Below are positions 16,897 through 25,416 of a stretch of 64,000 bases of DNA, piece by piece. Below the pieces are notes generated by a model. The model was not told the origin of the DNA. It saw only the letters and a list, made by a program, of their open reading frames with translations, and searched no databases. How positions within the stretch are numbered: position 1 is the first letter of the stretch; each line of letters begins with the position of its first letter. The DNA lies in assembly GCF_047324175.1 (NCBI RefSeq), contig NZ_CP178732.1:1674001-1738000 (forward strand). The letters are read 5' to 3'. The stretch is from Acerihabitans sp015654925 (GTDB taxonomy: Bacteria; Pseudomonadota; Gammaproteobacteria; Enterobacterales; Enterobacteriaceae). A program made the position numbers and the translations under genes.

Positions 16897-18252
16897 ATGT
16901 TGAGCATTTTCAAACCAGCGGCACATCAGCCCCGCGTCCCTATCGATCAGACCGACCCGGTGTATCGCCGGCTGCGCTGGCAAATCTTTATGGGGATATT
17001 CTTCGGTTATGCGGCGTTTTACCTGGTGCGGAAAAATTTTACCCTGGCCATGCCATATCTGATTGAACAGGGCTTTAGCCGCGGGGATCTGGGCTTTGCG
17101 TTATCGGGTATTTCCGTCGCCTACGGTTTTTCCAAATTTATCATGGGCTCGGTTTCCGACCGTTCCAATCCGCGCGTCTTTTTGCCCGCGGGGTTGATCC
17201 TGTCGGCGGCGGTAATGTTATTTATGGGGTTTGTGCCCTGGGCCACCTCAAGTATCGCGGTCATGTTTGTCCTGCTGTTCCTGTGCGGCTGGTTCCAGGG
17301 CATGGGATGGCCGCCGTGCGGACGGACCATGGTGCATTGGTGGTCGCAAAAAGAACGCGGCGGCATCGTTTCTATCTGGAACTGCGCCCATAACGTCGGC
17401 GGCGGCTTGCCGCCCCTGCTGTTCCTGCTGGGCATGGCCTGGTTTAACGACTGGCACGCCGCGCTGTATATGCCGGCGTTCGCCGCTATTCTGGTGGCCT
17501 TTATCGCCTTCGGATTGATGCGCGATACCCCGCAGTCCTGCGGCCTGCCGCCCATTGAGGAGTATAAAAACGACTATCCGGTGGATTACAGCGACAAGGC
17601 CGAAGTCGAACTGACCGCCAAGCAGATTTTTATGCAATATATTTTGCCGAACAAGCTACTGTGGTATATCGCCGTGGCCAACGTGTTTGTCTACCTGCTG
17701 CGCTACGGCATTCTCGACTGGTCGCCGACCTATCTCAAGGAAGTGAAACACTTTACGCTGGATAAATCCTCCTGGACCTACTTCCTGTACGAGTACGCGG
17801 GGATTCCCGGGACGCTGCTGTGCGGCTGGATGTCGGATAAGGTATTCAAAGGCAATCGCGGCGCCACCGGGGTGTTTTTTATGGTGCTGGTGACCATCGT
17901 TACTATTATTTATTGGCTAAACCCGGTAGGTAATCCCGGTATCGATATGGCTTGCATGATCACCATCGGTTTCCTGATTTATGGTCCGGTGATGCTGATC
18001 GGCCTGCACGCCCTGGAACTGGCGCCGAAAAAAGCCGCCGGCACCGCAGCCGGCTTTACCGGCCTGTTCGGTTATCTCGGCGGGTCCGTCGCCGCCAGCG
18101 CCATTGTGGGTTATACGGTGGATTTCTTTGGCTGGGACGCCGGGTTTATGGTGATGATCGGCGGCAGCATCCTGGCGGTGCTGCTGCTGGTCATCACCAT
18201 GATCAGCGAAAAGAAACATATGGCGAAACTGGCGGCGGAAAAGGGGGACTGA
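16897..18252 (+). CDS. glpT: Glycerol-3-phosphate:phosphate antiporter
   Basis: Twelve-helix inner-membrane MFS antiporter importing glycerol 3-phosphate in exchange for phosphate (also the fosfomycin route); 451 aa (E. coli 452). Nearly colinear with E. coli GlpT throughout, e.g. MLSIFKPA at the start, GWFQGMGWPPCGRTMVHWWS and LGYLGG-type helices near the end. The ATG at 16897 has GGAG 6 nt upstream; an in-frame ATG at 16858 lacks support. In E. coli the periplasmic phosphodiesterase glpQ follows in the operon; here the gene is followed by a hairpin and an unrelated operon. Confidence 0.98.
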   Translation: MLSIFKPAAHQPRVPIDQTDPVYRRLRWQIFMGIFFGYAAFYLVRKNFTLAMPYLIEQGFSRGDLGFALSGISVAYGFSKFIMGSVSDRSNPRVFLPAGLILSAAVMLFMGFVPWATSSIAVMFVLLFLCGWFQGMGWPPCGRTMVHWWSQKERGGIVSIWNCAHNVGGGLPPLLFLLGMAWFNDWHAALYMPAFAAILVAFIAFGLMRDTPQSCGLPPIEEYKNDYPVDYSDKAEVELTAKQIFMQYILPNKLLWYIAVANVFVYLLRYGILDWSPTYLKEVKHFTLDKSSWTYFLYEYAGIPGTLLCGWMSDKVFKGNRGATGVFFMVLVTIVTIIYWLNPVGNPGIDMACMITIGFLIYGPVMLIGLHALELAPKKAAGTAAGFTGLFGYLGGSVAASAIVGYTVDFFGWDAGFMVMIGGSILAVLLLVITMISEKKHMAKLAAEKGD

Positions 18253-18264
18253 CCGCCGGGTAAA

Positions 18265-18298
18265 CCGCTTGCCGGCGGGGTTAACCCGCGGCAAGCGG
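18265..18298 (+). terminator. Hairpin after glpT
   Basis: CCGCTTGCC pairs with GGCAAGCGG, with further pairing inside (GCGGG/CCCGC). It starts 12 bp after the glpT stop. No clear T run follows, so termination efficiency is uncertain. Confidence 0.55.
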
Positions 18299-18413
18299 CA
18301 CGATCGCTGCGCGCCGGTAAACGGCGCGCTATCCAGAAAACGCGTCAATTCGAAAAACCCCCGATCGCCGCGCACTCTTTCACTGATATCGCCGCTGTTT
18401 GCCCGTCCGGTAT

Positions 18414-18465
18414 TGCACCAAAATATGGCGTCCCGCTAGCGCAGCGGGTGCATTGTGCCGGTGCA
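18414..18465. promoter_or_regulatory. Two NtrC-like enhancer sites
   Basis: TGCACCAAAATATGGCG (18414-18430) shares the left half and centre of the NtrC consensus TGCACCAAAATGGTGCA. TGCATTGTGCCGGTGCA (18449-18465) keeps both outer halves. They lie roughly 50-100 bp upstream of the sigma54-type promoter at 18515, a usual enhancer distance. Seen by eye, not scored with a matrix. Confidence 0.5.
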
Positions 18466-18514
18466 TCCCTCCGCATCTATTTTATAACTTGCTGATAAAA
18501 TAGTGATTATTCCC

Positions 18515-18532
18515 TTGGCATAGCTCTTGCAT
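18515..18532 (+). promoter_or_regulatory. Sigma54-type (-24/-12) promoter of the amide-uptake operon
   Basis: TTGGCATAGCTCTTGCAT has the GG-N10-GC spacing of RpoN promoters, with good flanks (TTGGCA at -24, TTGCA at -12). The predicted start is near 18543, about 110 bp before the binding-protein gene. The -12 element lies within the left end of the palindrome at 18526-18561. Confidence 0.55.
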
Positions 18533-18561
18533 ACCAGCTTATATATAAGATGGTATACAAG
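18526..18561. repeat. 36-bp near-perfect palindrome, probable operator
   Basis: Sixteen of 18 base pairs across the centre at 18543/18544 are complementary. Outer arms are CTTGCATACCA and TGGTATACAAG; the core is CTTATATATAAG. It covers the -12 element and predicted transcription start, as expected for a repressor site. The arm GTATACAAG recurs upstream of the guanidine operon (36608-36619). GTATAC-centred palindromes are typical of GntR/FCD regulators, and one is encoded in this operon. Confidence 0.6.
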
Positions 18562-18652
18562 TTTAATCGATCTTCGCATTCCTCCGTTGGCGGGGCGGGA
18601 AAGTTTAAAAGGGCGTTTATTAATCACACAGCTATGAGGTCGGGTTGAAGAC

Positions 18653-19747
18653 ATGATGAAAAAAAATGCAAGCGGCCAGGGGATCTCCCGCCGGGGCCTG
18701 TTAAAAGGCATGGGTATCGCCACGCTGGCCGGCGCCGCGGGCCTGTCGATGGCTCCCGCCTTTGCCAAAGAGCGCAGCGTGCGCATATCCAACTTCGGCG
18801 GATTTTTTGAAAAGGCCTTTAAGGAACATGTTTATCCGGCCTTTACCCAGGCTACCGGCATCAAGATTGTGTCGTCGCCGCAATCCGCCAGCGAGCAATT
18901 CCTGATGCAACTGAGCCAGTCCAACAAGGCCGGGTCGGTGCCGATGGATATTTGCTGCGTTCAGCAAAGCGACCTGCTGCGCGGGCGCAGCCAGGGGCTA
19001 TGGAAAACCGTTGCCGCCGGTAAAGTGCCGAATCTGGGCAACCTGATGCCGGCCTATCGCCAGGACGCGGGCGCGGATGTGGATAATGTCGCGGCCATGG
19101 GCTGGTACCTGACGTTCGTGACCAACACGGAAGAGGTGACGACCGCCCCCACCAGCTGGCGGACGCTGTGGGAGAAAAATCCCCAGGCCTGGGGATTACA
19201 GGGCGGGGCTTCGACGGTGTTGCTGGAAATCACCGCCGCCACCTTCTTTGAAGGCAGCAAAACGCTGCAAACCAAAGAGGGCATCGATCGGGTGATCGCC
19301 AAAATCGCCGAGTTGAAACCCAATGCCAAAATCTGGTGGACCGATGAAGGCACCATGCAAACCGCCTTGCAAAATGACGAAGTGAAGGGCGGGCTGTATT
19401 ACCACGATGTGTCAATGATCATGAAAGGCGAGGGCACGCCGGTACTGTCCACGTTCCCGCAGGAAGGGGCGGTGCAGGGGTATAACTCCTGGTGTTTGCC
19501 CAAGGCCGGCCAATCCGCCGACGAAGCGCAGGAGTTCCTTAACTGGAGCTGCACTCCGGAATGCCATCAGCTGATTGCCCGTGGCGTCGGGGCCGCGCCG
19601 CTGCTCCCGCGCGCCAAACTCAACCTGACGGACGCCGAATTCGCCGCCGTGTCGTCGGAATCCACGCCCATTTTGGTCGACGCCGCCGTCAAGGTGAAGT
19701 ATGCCGATTATCTGGCGCAGCAGTTCCTGAAAATGCTTACCGTCTGA
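18653..19747 (+). CDS. Periplasmic substrate-binding protein, PotD-like, Tat-exported
   Basis: Extracellular solute-binding protein of the spermidine/putrescine (PotD) superfamily, 364 aa. It has a Tat-type signal with the twin arginine in ISRRGLLKGMG, a hydrophobic stretch and cleavage near AFAKE. The mature part starts RSVRISNFGGFFEKAFKEHV and has PotD-like landmarks (NTEEVTTAPTSWRTLWEK, EFLNWSCTPE). Tat export suggests folding in the cytoplasm. First gene of an eight-gene run including an ATPase and two permeases. PotD-class proteins bind many amines, amino acids and phosphonates; with a hydrolase and amidohydrolase in the operon an amide or amine ligand is likely, but not proven. Confidence 0.85.
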   Translation: MMKKNASGQGISRRGLLKGMGIATLAGAAGLSMAPAFAKERSVRISNFGGFFEKAFKEHVYPAFTQATGIKIVSSPQSASEQFLMQLSQSNKAGSVPMDICCVQQSDLLRGRSQGLWKTVAAGKVPNLGNLMPAYRQDAGADVDNVAAMGWYLTFVTNTEEVTTAPTSWRTLWEKNPQAWGLQGGASTVLLEITAATFFEGSKTLQTKEGIDRVIAKIAELKPNAKIWWTDEGTMQTALQNDEVKGGLYYHDVSMIMKGEGTPVLSTFPQEGAVQGYNSWCLPKAGQSADEAQEFLNWSCTPECHQLIARGVGAAPLLPRAKLNLTDAEFAAVSSESTPILVDAAVKVKYADYLAQQFLKMLTV

Positions 19748-19757
19748 GGAGCTTACG

Positions 19758-20804
19758 ATGAACGGGTTAGCGGTGGTGGAGATCACCAAGATGTACGGTG
19801 CGCAGCCGGCGGTGGACCATATTTCCCTACATGTGCCCCGGGGTGAACTGGTGTGTTTCCTCGGGCCGTCGGGATGCGGCAAAACCACGCTGATGCGCAT
19901 CATTGCCGGGCTGGAGCAGCCCGATTCGGGCAGCATCGTGCTGGAAGGGCAGGATATCACCCACCGGCCGGTGCATGAACGCAATTTCGGCATGGTATTC
20001 CAGGCGCTGGCGCTGTTCCCCCATCTTAGCGTGGCGGAAAATATCGGCTATAGCCTGAAAATCAAGGGCATCGTGGCCAGCGAACGCCAGGCGCGGGTGG
20101 CCGAATTATTATCCTTGATCGATCTGGCCGGGGTCGGCCAGCGGCGTATCGATCAATTGTCCGGCGGCCAGCGGCAGCGGGTGGCCATCGCCCGCGCCCT
20201 GGCGCAGCAGCCGGCGGTGTTTTTAATGGATGAACCGCTGTCGGCCCTGGATGCCCGGCTGCGCGACCATATGCAGCTGGAAATCCGCCGGTTGCAGCAG
20301 AAGCTGAAAATCACCACTATTTTTGTCACCCATGACCAGCGCGAAGCCATGACCATCGCCGATCGCATCGTGGTGATGGCCAATGGCCGGGTGCAGCAAA
20401 TCGGCACCCCCGGCGAAATATACCACCAGCCGGCCAACCGGTTCGTCGCTAATTTTATCGGCCAGAGCAACCTGATCGAGGTGGAAGCCCTGGGCGGCGG
20501 CGCAGTGCGCCTGGGCGACGCCACCCTGGCGGTGGCGCGCATGCCGGCGGACGTGGCGGTGGGCGCCACCGCCACCTTATGTATCCGTCCGGAGGATGTG
20601 CTGCTCGGCGCGCCGGGCACCGGCCTGTTGCAGGGAGACATTGTGCAGGTGCGCGATCTGGGCAGCAGCATCGATATCCGGCTGCGCTGCCAGCACACGG
20701 ATATTTTGGCCAGCACCACCGCCGCCCAATGGCGCCCGCTGGCGGCGCACACCCGTATCGGCGTCAGTTTCCCCGCCGACGCCGCGCAATTGCTGTCCCA
20801 TTAG
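19758..20804 (+). CDS. ABC transporter ATPase, PotA-like
   Basis: Cytoplasmic ATP-hydrolysing subunit, 348 aa. Walker A GPSGCGKTT (about residues 35-43), signature LSGGQRQRVAIARAL, Walker B FLMDEPLSALD, switch His in FVTHDQREAM. The C-terminal TOBE domain begins around residue 275 (LCIRPEDVLLG). Ten bases after the binding-protein gene, with a clear ribosome site. Confidence 0.93.
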   Translation: MNGLAVVEITKMYGAQPAVDHISLHVPRGELVCFLGPSGCGKTTLMRIIAGLEQPDSGSIVLEGQDITHRPVHERNFGMVFQALALFPHLSVAENIGYSLKIKGIVASERQARVAELLSLIDLAGVGQRRIDQLSGGQRQRVAIARALAQQPAVFLMDEPLSALDARLRDHMQLEIRRLQQKLKITTIFVTHDQREAMTIADRIVVMANGRVQQIGTPGEIYHQPANRFVANFIGQSNLIEVEALGGGAVRLGDATLAVARMPADVAVGATATLCIRPEDVLLGAPGTGLLQGDIVQVRDLGSSIDIRLRCQHTDILASTTAAQWRPLAAHTRIGVSFPADAAQLLSH

Positions 20805-20817
20805 CCGAAGGTAACTT

Positions 20818-21699
20818 ATGTCGACCGTGACTCACTCCCGCGCCCCGGCGCCGCCCGCGGCGCGCCGCCACCGCCCCGGCTGGGGCCTGCTGTGGCCGCT
20901 GGCGATGATACTGGTATTTATCGCCATACCGTTTGTGCTACTGCTGCGCGCCAGCGTTTCCCAACTGGACCCCAACGCCATCGAGGGCAGCGGTTTTACC
21001 TTGCATGCCTATGGACAGTTGCTGCAGCCGGTGGTGGTGGACGCCATCGGGTTTTCGGTCATGCTGGCTTTTATCGTGGCCAGCATCAGTTTGCTGGTGG
21101 CGTTGCCCACCGCCTGGTCGATTGCGGGTATGTCGCGGCGCGGCCAGGTAATCTGGCTGATCGCCTTGCTGACCACTTTCGCCCTGTCGGAGGTGCTGAT
21201 CACGTTCGCCTGGCAAATCCTGCTGTCGAAAAAGGCCGGCATCTCCAATCTGGCGGTGCTGGCGGGGCTGCTGGATAAGCCCGTTTCGCTGCTGCCCAGC
21301 TTCGGCGGCATGGTGGCCTGCATTACCTATATGGTGATCCCGTTTAATATTTTGACGCTCTATCCCGCCATGTCCCGCTTCGATCACAGCTATCTGGAGG
21401 CGGCCCGTACCCTGGGCGCCCGGCCGCTGCGCGCGTTTTGCAGCGTGCTGCTGCCGCTGATCGGCAAGCCGCTCGGGGCGGCTTATATCATGAGCCTGGT
21501 ATTTACCCTGGGGTCGTACGTCGCCCCGCTGGTATTGGGCGGCCCCGGCAACTGGACCATCGGCGTGGTCATCAGTGAAACCGCCATGAGCGGCCATAAT
21601 ATGCCGATGGCGGCGGCGATCTCGGTGCTGCTGCTGGCGGTAACGCTGCTGCTGATCGGCGGCGTGGTGAAGTTCAGCGCGAAAGGGGAAGCGGTATGA
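20818..21699 (+). CDS. ABC transporter permease, PotB-like
   Basis: Inner-membrane permease, 293 aa, about six hydrophobic helices. It carries the EAA-type cytoplasmic loop YLEAARTLGARPLRAFCSVLLPLIGK, which contacts the ATPase. Overlaps the next gene by 4 bp (ATGA at 21696). A Pro/Ala/Arg-rich cytoplasmic N-terminal tail (about residues 5-23) precedes the first helix. Confidence 0.92.
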   Translation: MSTVTHSRAPAPPAARRHRPGWGLLWPLAMILVFIAIPFVLLLRASVSQLDPNAIEGSGFTLHAYGQLLQPVVVDAIGFSVMLAFIVASISLLVALPTAWSIAGMSRRGQVIWLIALLTTFALSEVLITFAWQILLSKKAGISNLAVLAGLLDKPVSLLPSFGGMVACITYMVIPFNILTLYPAMSRFDHSYLEAARTLGARPLRAFCSVLLPLIGKPLGAAYIMSLVFTLGSYVAPLVLGGPGNWTIGVVISETAMSGHNMPMAAAISVLLLAVTLLLIGGVVKFSAKGEAV

Positions 21700-22496
21700 A
21701 TCGTCTATTGGCCGTTATGTCCCAGCGCCTGCTGCTGTCGCTGCTGGCCCTGTTTATCGCCATGCCGCTGTGCGTGGTGGTGGCCATCAGTTTTAATTCC
21801 ACGTCCAGGATGGTGTTTCCGCCGGACGCCTGGAGCCTGCGCTGGTACCAGGACTTTTTTACCGATCCCGGCTGGGTGGCGGCCTTTGAGCGTTCGCTGG
21901 CCATCGCCGCCCTGGCCTCGATCCTGGCCACCAGCATCGCGTTGCCGCTGGCGTTTATCGCCTGGCAGCGGCGTTCGCGCCTGGCGCGGTTATTAAGCGG
22001 CGCCGGCACCATGCCTTTTATGCTGCCGCCGGTGATTATCGCCATTCTGTTTATGCTGCTGTGGGGGTTCCTGCGCCATGTGGGGCAGATTGAAAACACC
22101 ATTATCAGCCACGGCATGACCTTTCTGGCCCTGCCGCTGGTGCTGCTCAGCCTGGGGTTTAAGCAAATCGATCCCAGCCTGGTGGAAGCCGCCAGAACCC
22201 TGGGGGCGCGCCAGCGCCATATCGTCAGCGGCATCGTGTTGCCGCTGATTACGCCGTATATCGCATCCAGCCTGATTTTCGTCGCCATCCTGAGCATGAA
22301 TGAATACCTGATTGCCTATATGGTGGCCGGATTTACGGTTGAAACCTTGCCGGTCAAGGTGTTTTCCAGCCTGCGGACCGGTTTTACCCCCACCATGTGC
22401 GTCGGGGCGGTGCTGTTTATGCTGGTCGGGCTGATGGGGTTTATCGCCATCGCCTGGCTGGACAATTTGCCCAGGCTGCTGGGCGGCAAACATTAA
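21696..22496 (+). CDS. ABC transporter permease, PotC-like
   Basis: Second inner-membrane permease, 266 aa, with the EAA loop LVEAARTLGARQRHIVSGIVLP and about six helices. With the preceding genes it forms a complete importer (binding protein, ATPase, two permeases). Confidence 0.92.
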   Translation: MNRLLAVMSQRLLLSLLALFIAMPLCVVVAISFNSTSRMVFPPDAWSLRWYQDFFTDPGWVAAFERSLAIAALASILATSIALPLAFIAWQRRSRLARLLSGAGTMPFMLPPVIIAILFMLLWGFLRHVGQIENTIISHGMTFLALPLVLLSLGFKQIDPSLVEAARTLGARQRHIVSGIVLPLITPYIASSLIFVAILSMNEYLIAYMVAGFTVETLPVKVFSSLRTGFTPTMCVGAVLFMLVGLMGFIAIAWLDNLPRLLGGKH

Positions 22497-22512
22497 CTTT
22501 AAAGGGAATACC

Positions 22513-23160
22513 ATGACGGCAAAACGTAAAAATAACCCGATTATCGTCGGCCAGCCCGTGTTGATTGTGGTCGATATACAAAAAGGCGGCATGAGCGAAG
22601 ACGATACCTGCGGCATCGACTCCATGCCGGGCATGATCCCCAACATGCTGCGCTCGCGCGGCGTGATTGACGCGGCGCGCGCCAATGGGGTGCCGATTAT
22701 TTTTTTACAGGAAGTCCATCGTCCTTCCGGCGTGGATTTCGGCCGCGAGCTGGACGGGGATGAGGACGAGCATTTGGTGGACGGCTGGGAAAGCACCGAA
22801 ATCGCCGCCGACGTGGTGGGGCTGCGCCCCGACGATTACGTGATCCAAAAGCGTCGTTACTCCGGGTTTATCGGTACCGATTTGCCGATATTGCTGCGCG
22901 GATTAAAGGCGGAAACCCTGATCCTGGTGGGCGGGCTGACCAATGTGTGTATTCATTACACCTTCGCCGACGGCCACCAGAGCGATTACCACTGCCGGGT
23001 GGTGGAAGACTGCGTCGGCGGGTCGGACCTGGCGGCCCACCAGGCCGCGCTGACCGCGATGGAATATTTGCAGCACGGCGCCCGGCGCAGCGCCGCCGAG
23101 ATGATTGCCGCCTTCGGCGAGTACGGCCGCGGCGCGTTGCCGCTACAGGCGTCGGCGTAA
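22513..23160 (+). CDS. Isochorismatase-like cysteine hydrolase
   Basis: Hydrolase of the isochorismatase/nicotinamidase/N-carbamoylsarcosine amidase superfamily, 215 aa, cytoplasmic. The catalytic triad is visible: D21 (VVDIQ), K113 (VIQKRRYSGF) and C145 (GLTNVCIHYT). Members cleave amides such as nicotinamide, N-carbamoylsarcosine, biuret and ureidoacrylate. Placed 16 bp after the second permease, it probably acts on the imported compound. Biuret hydrolase is one candidate, since allophanate hydrolase, which consumes the product, is encoded 3.4 kb away on the other strand; the substrate cannot be read from the sequence. Confidence 0.82.
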   Translation: MTAKRKNNPIIVGQPVLIVVDIQKGGMSEDDTCGIDSMPGMIPNMLRSRGVIDAARANGVPIIFLQEVHRPSGVDFGRELDGDEDEHLVDGWESTEIAADVVGLRPDDYVIQKRRYSGFIGTDLPILLRGLKAETLILVGGLTNVCIHYTFADGHQSDYHCRVVEDCVGGSDLAAHQAALTAMEYLQHGARRSAAEMIAAFGEYGRGALPLQASA

Positions 23161-23191
23161 GCCGGCCGGCGGGCTAAAGAGGAGGGTTAAC

Positions 23192-24646
23192 GTGCAGATA
23201 TCCCTGGTCCGCGACGCCTGGCAGGCGGTGCGTGAGGAAATTGAGCACCATTACGGATTGCTCTGGCGTTCGCCCGAGCTGCCGTGCATGGAGTACGGCG
23301 CGGCGGCGGCGCTGTGCGCGTGGCTGGAGCATCGCGGATTTAGCGTGGAGCGCGGGGTTAACGGCATTCCCACCGCCTTTATCGCCCGCAAATACCTGGG
23401 GCCGGGGCCGTGCATCGGCATCCTGGCGGAGTACGACGCCCTGCCGGGACTGGCCAACGCCTCGCGTGCGCAGCGTGCGCCGCTGCCCCAGGAGGCGGGC
23501 CATGCCTGCGGGCATAACCAGATCGGCCCCACCAATACCGGCGCGGCCATCGCCGCCGCCGATGCGGCGCAGCGGGCGGGGCTGGGCGGGGAGATCCGGG
23601 TGATCGGCTGCCCGGCGGAAGAGATTCTCTGGGGCAAGGTAGCGCTGTTTAGCACCGGTGCGTTTGCCGGCTGCGACGCGCTGCTCACTTCCCACGGGGA
23701 TTACCAGAACGGCGCTATGTCCCGGCCGTGCCAGTCCGCCGCCACCGGGGAATTTGTTTTCCTCGGCGAGAGCAGCCACGGCGGATTCAACGGTAAAATC
23801 AATGCGCTGGAAGGCGCGGAAGATGCCATTATCGCCCTGCGCGAACTGGGCCGGCGTTACCCCGATACCCCGCTCAAGCATGTCATACGCGGCAATATGC
23901 ATATGGCCGGCGTGGTGCCGGACGACGTCAGGCTCTATTTTACCCTGCGCCATGCGGATGTGGCGCGGGCGCAAGAAGTGTACGATGCGGTTATCGACCT
24001 GTGCCGCTCGGTGGCGGGTCGCGCCGGCCTGGCCTGGCGCCATCTGCCCATCGCCAGTTGCCGGGGCTACCTGCCCAACGCGGCGCTGGGCCAGGTGCTG
24101 CTCGACGGCCTGCGCACGGTAGGGCCGCCGCGGTGGGACGACGGGGATCTGGCCTGGATGGAGAGCCTGTCGGCGGCCTGCGCGCCGGGACAGCCGATGC
24201 AGCTGGACCGCGGCCTGGCCCTGTATGACCAGGGACAGGATTACTTCTGCCAGGACGACGGCGAAGTCAGCTGGCGCATCCCCCTGGGCCGGGTGAACTG
24301 GGCGTTTCCACAGCAGGTACCGATCCATCATTGGGGCTGGACCGCCCTGGCCGGGCACCGGGCGGGGCGGGCCGGGGCGCTAATGGCCTCGGAGGCGCTG
24401 GCTATCGCCTGCTGCCGACTGCTGGCGCAACCGGCGCTGGTCGCCCAGGCCAAAGATGAATTAATCCGGCGCGCGGGCAGCGGGGATTTAAGCCCGCCGC
24501 GCCTGGGCGCCTGGCGCACCCTGACCGGCGACCCGCGCAGTTTCTGGAACGCCACCTGGACCGAGGGCGAAAGCTCAACTGATGGCGGCGCGGCCGGGGC
24601 GATTATCAATAGGGCGACTATCAGTGGAACGGCTATCAATAAATAA
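23192..24646 (+). CDS. M20-family amidohydrolase, AbgB/aminobenzoyl-glutamate-hydrolase-like
   Basis: Metal-dependent amidase of peptidase family M20D, 484 aa from a GTG at 23192 with AGGAGGG upstream; the longer frame to 23105 lies in the preceding gene. Metal-binding landmarks: LAEYDALPGL, HACGHNQIGPTN, CPAEE and ESSHGGFNGK. The dimerisation domain is included (LKHVIRGNMHMAGVVPDD). Close in type to AbgB, which splits p-aminobenzoyl-glutamate. The C-terminus carries about 25 poorly conserved residues. Probably works with the isochorismatase-like enzyme on the transporter's substrate, for example removing an N-acyl group. Confidence 0.82.
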   Translation: MQISLVRDAWQAVREEIEHHYGLLWRSPELPCMEYGAAAALCAWLEHRGFSVERGVNGIPTAFIARKYLGPGPCIGILAEYDALPGLANASRAQRAPLPQEAGHACGHNQIGPTNTGAAIAAADAAQRAGLGGEIRVIGCPAEEILWGKVALFSTGAFAGCDALLTSHGDYQNGAMSRPCQSAATGEFVFLGESSHGGFNGKINALEGAEDAIIALRELGRRYPDTPLKHVIRGNMHMAGVVPDDVRLYFTLRHADVARAQEVYDAVIDLCRSVAGRAGLAWRHLPIASCRGYLPNAALGQVLLDGLRTVGPPRWDDGDLAWMESLSAACAPGQPMQLDRGLALYDQGQDYFCQDDGEVSWRIPLGRVNWAFPQQVPIHHWGWTALAGHRAGRAGALMASEALAIACCRLLAQPALVAQAKDELIRRAGSGDLSPPRLGAWRTLTGDPRSFWNATWTEGESSTDGGAAGAIINRATISGTAINK

Positions 24647-24669
24647 CGGTGGATTTCCCGAGGAAGGCT

Positions 24670-25386
24670 ATGCAACTGACATCTGATCCACAAGACCGGC
24701 CGATCAAGGACCGTCCCGAAGGCATCGCCGAACGCATTTATGCGCAGCTGCGCGATGATATCTTCGAATTGCGCCTGATGCCCGGCGATCGTTTCAGCGA
24801 AGGGGATATCGCCCGGCGCATGGAAGTCAGCCGGACGCCGGTGCGCCAGGCGCTGTTTCGCCTGGAGCGCGAAGGCTATCTTGAAGTGTATTTCCGCAGC
24901 GGCTGGCAGGTGCGGCCGTTTGATTTTCGCCATTTTGAGGAGCTGTACGATATCCGTATCGTACTGGAACTGGCGGCGGTGCAACGCCTGTGCGAACGGG
25001 CGCAGGCCGACGCCTATCCGGCGCAGCTGGACGAACTGCGCGCCGCCTGGATGGTCCCCCCGGAGCGGCAGCTTACCGCCTGCGCCGACGCGTCCGCGCT
25101 GGATGAGCGCTTTCATAATGCGCTGGTGGAAACCACCGGCAATCGGCAACTGACCACCATGCATTGGGAAGTGACCGAAAAAATCCGCATTATCCGGCGG
25201 CTGGATTTTACCCAGCCGGTGCGCATCGCCGCCACTTACCAGGAGCATAACGCCATTTTGCAGGCGATCCTGGCGCGGCAGCTGCCGCAGGCGCAGCGGC
25301 TGCTGACGGAGCATATTCTGGCCAGTAAACTGGTGGTGCGCAATATCACCATGCACATGCTGAGCATGGCGCGCACGCCGCTGTGA
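24670..25386 (+). CDS. GntR-family regulator with FCD ligand domain
   Basis: Transcription regulator, 238 aa. An N-terminal winged HTH (AERIYAQLRDDIFELRLMPG, EVSRTPVRQALFRLEREGYL) is followed by an all-helical FCD domain. Its metal/ligand residues include the His of ERFHNALVETTGN, of TYQEHNAIL and of TEHILAS. The ATG at 24670 is preferred over GTG 24649 because GAGGAAGG lies just before it. FCD regulators usually repress neighbouring catabolic operons and respond to a pathway metabolite. The palindromes at 18526-18561 and 36608-36619 are candidate targets. Confidence 0.9.
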   Translation: MQLTSDPQDRPIKDRPEGIAERIYAQLRDDIFELRLMPGDRFSEGDIARRMEVSRTPVRQALFRLEREGYLEVYFRSGWQVRPFDFRHFEELYDIRIVLELAAVQRLCERAQADAYPAQLDELRAAWMVPPERQLTACADASALDERFHNALVETTGNRQLTTMHWEVTEKIRIIRRLDFTQPVRIAATYQEHNAILQAILARQLPQAQRLLTEHILASKLVVRNITMHMLSMARTPL

Positions 25387-25416
25387 TGACCCATTAACCA
25401 ACGGGGTAGTTTAACG

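Noticed and set aside
18526..18561. Transposon end or attachment site
   Set aside because: No transposase or integrase nearby and no target duplication; position over the promoter favours an operator.
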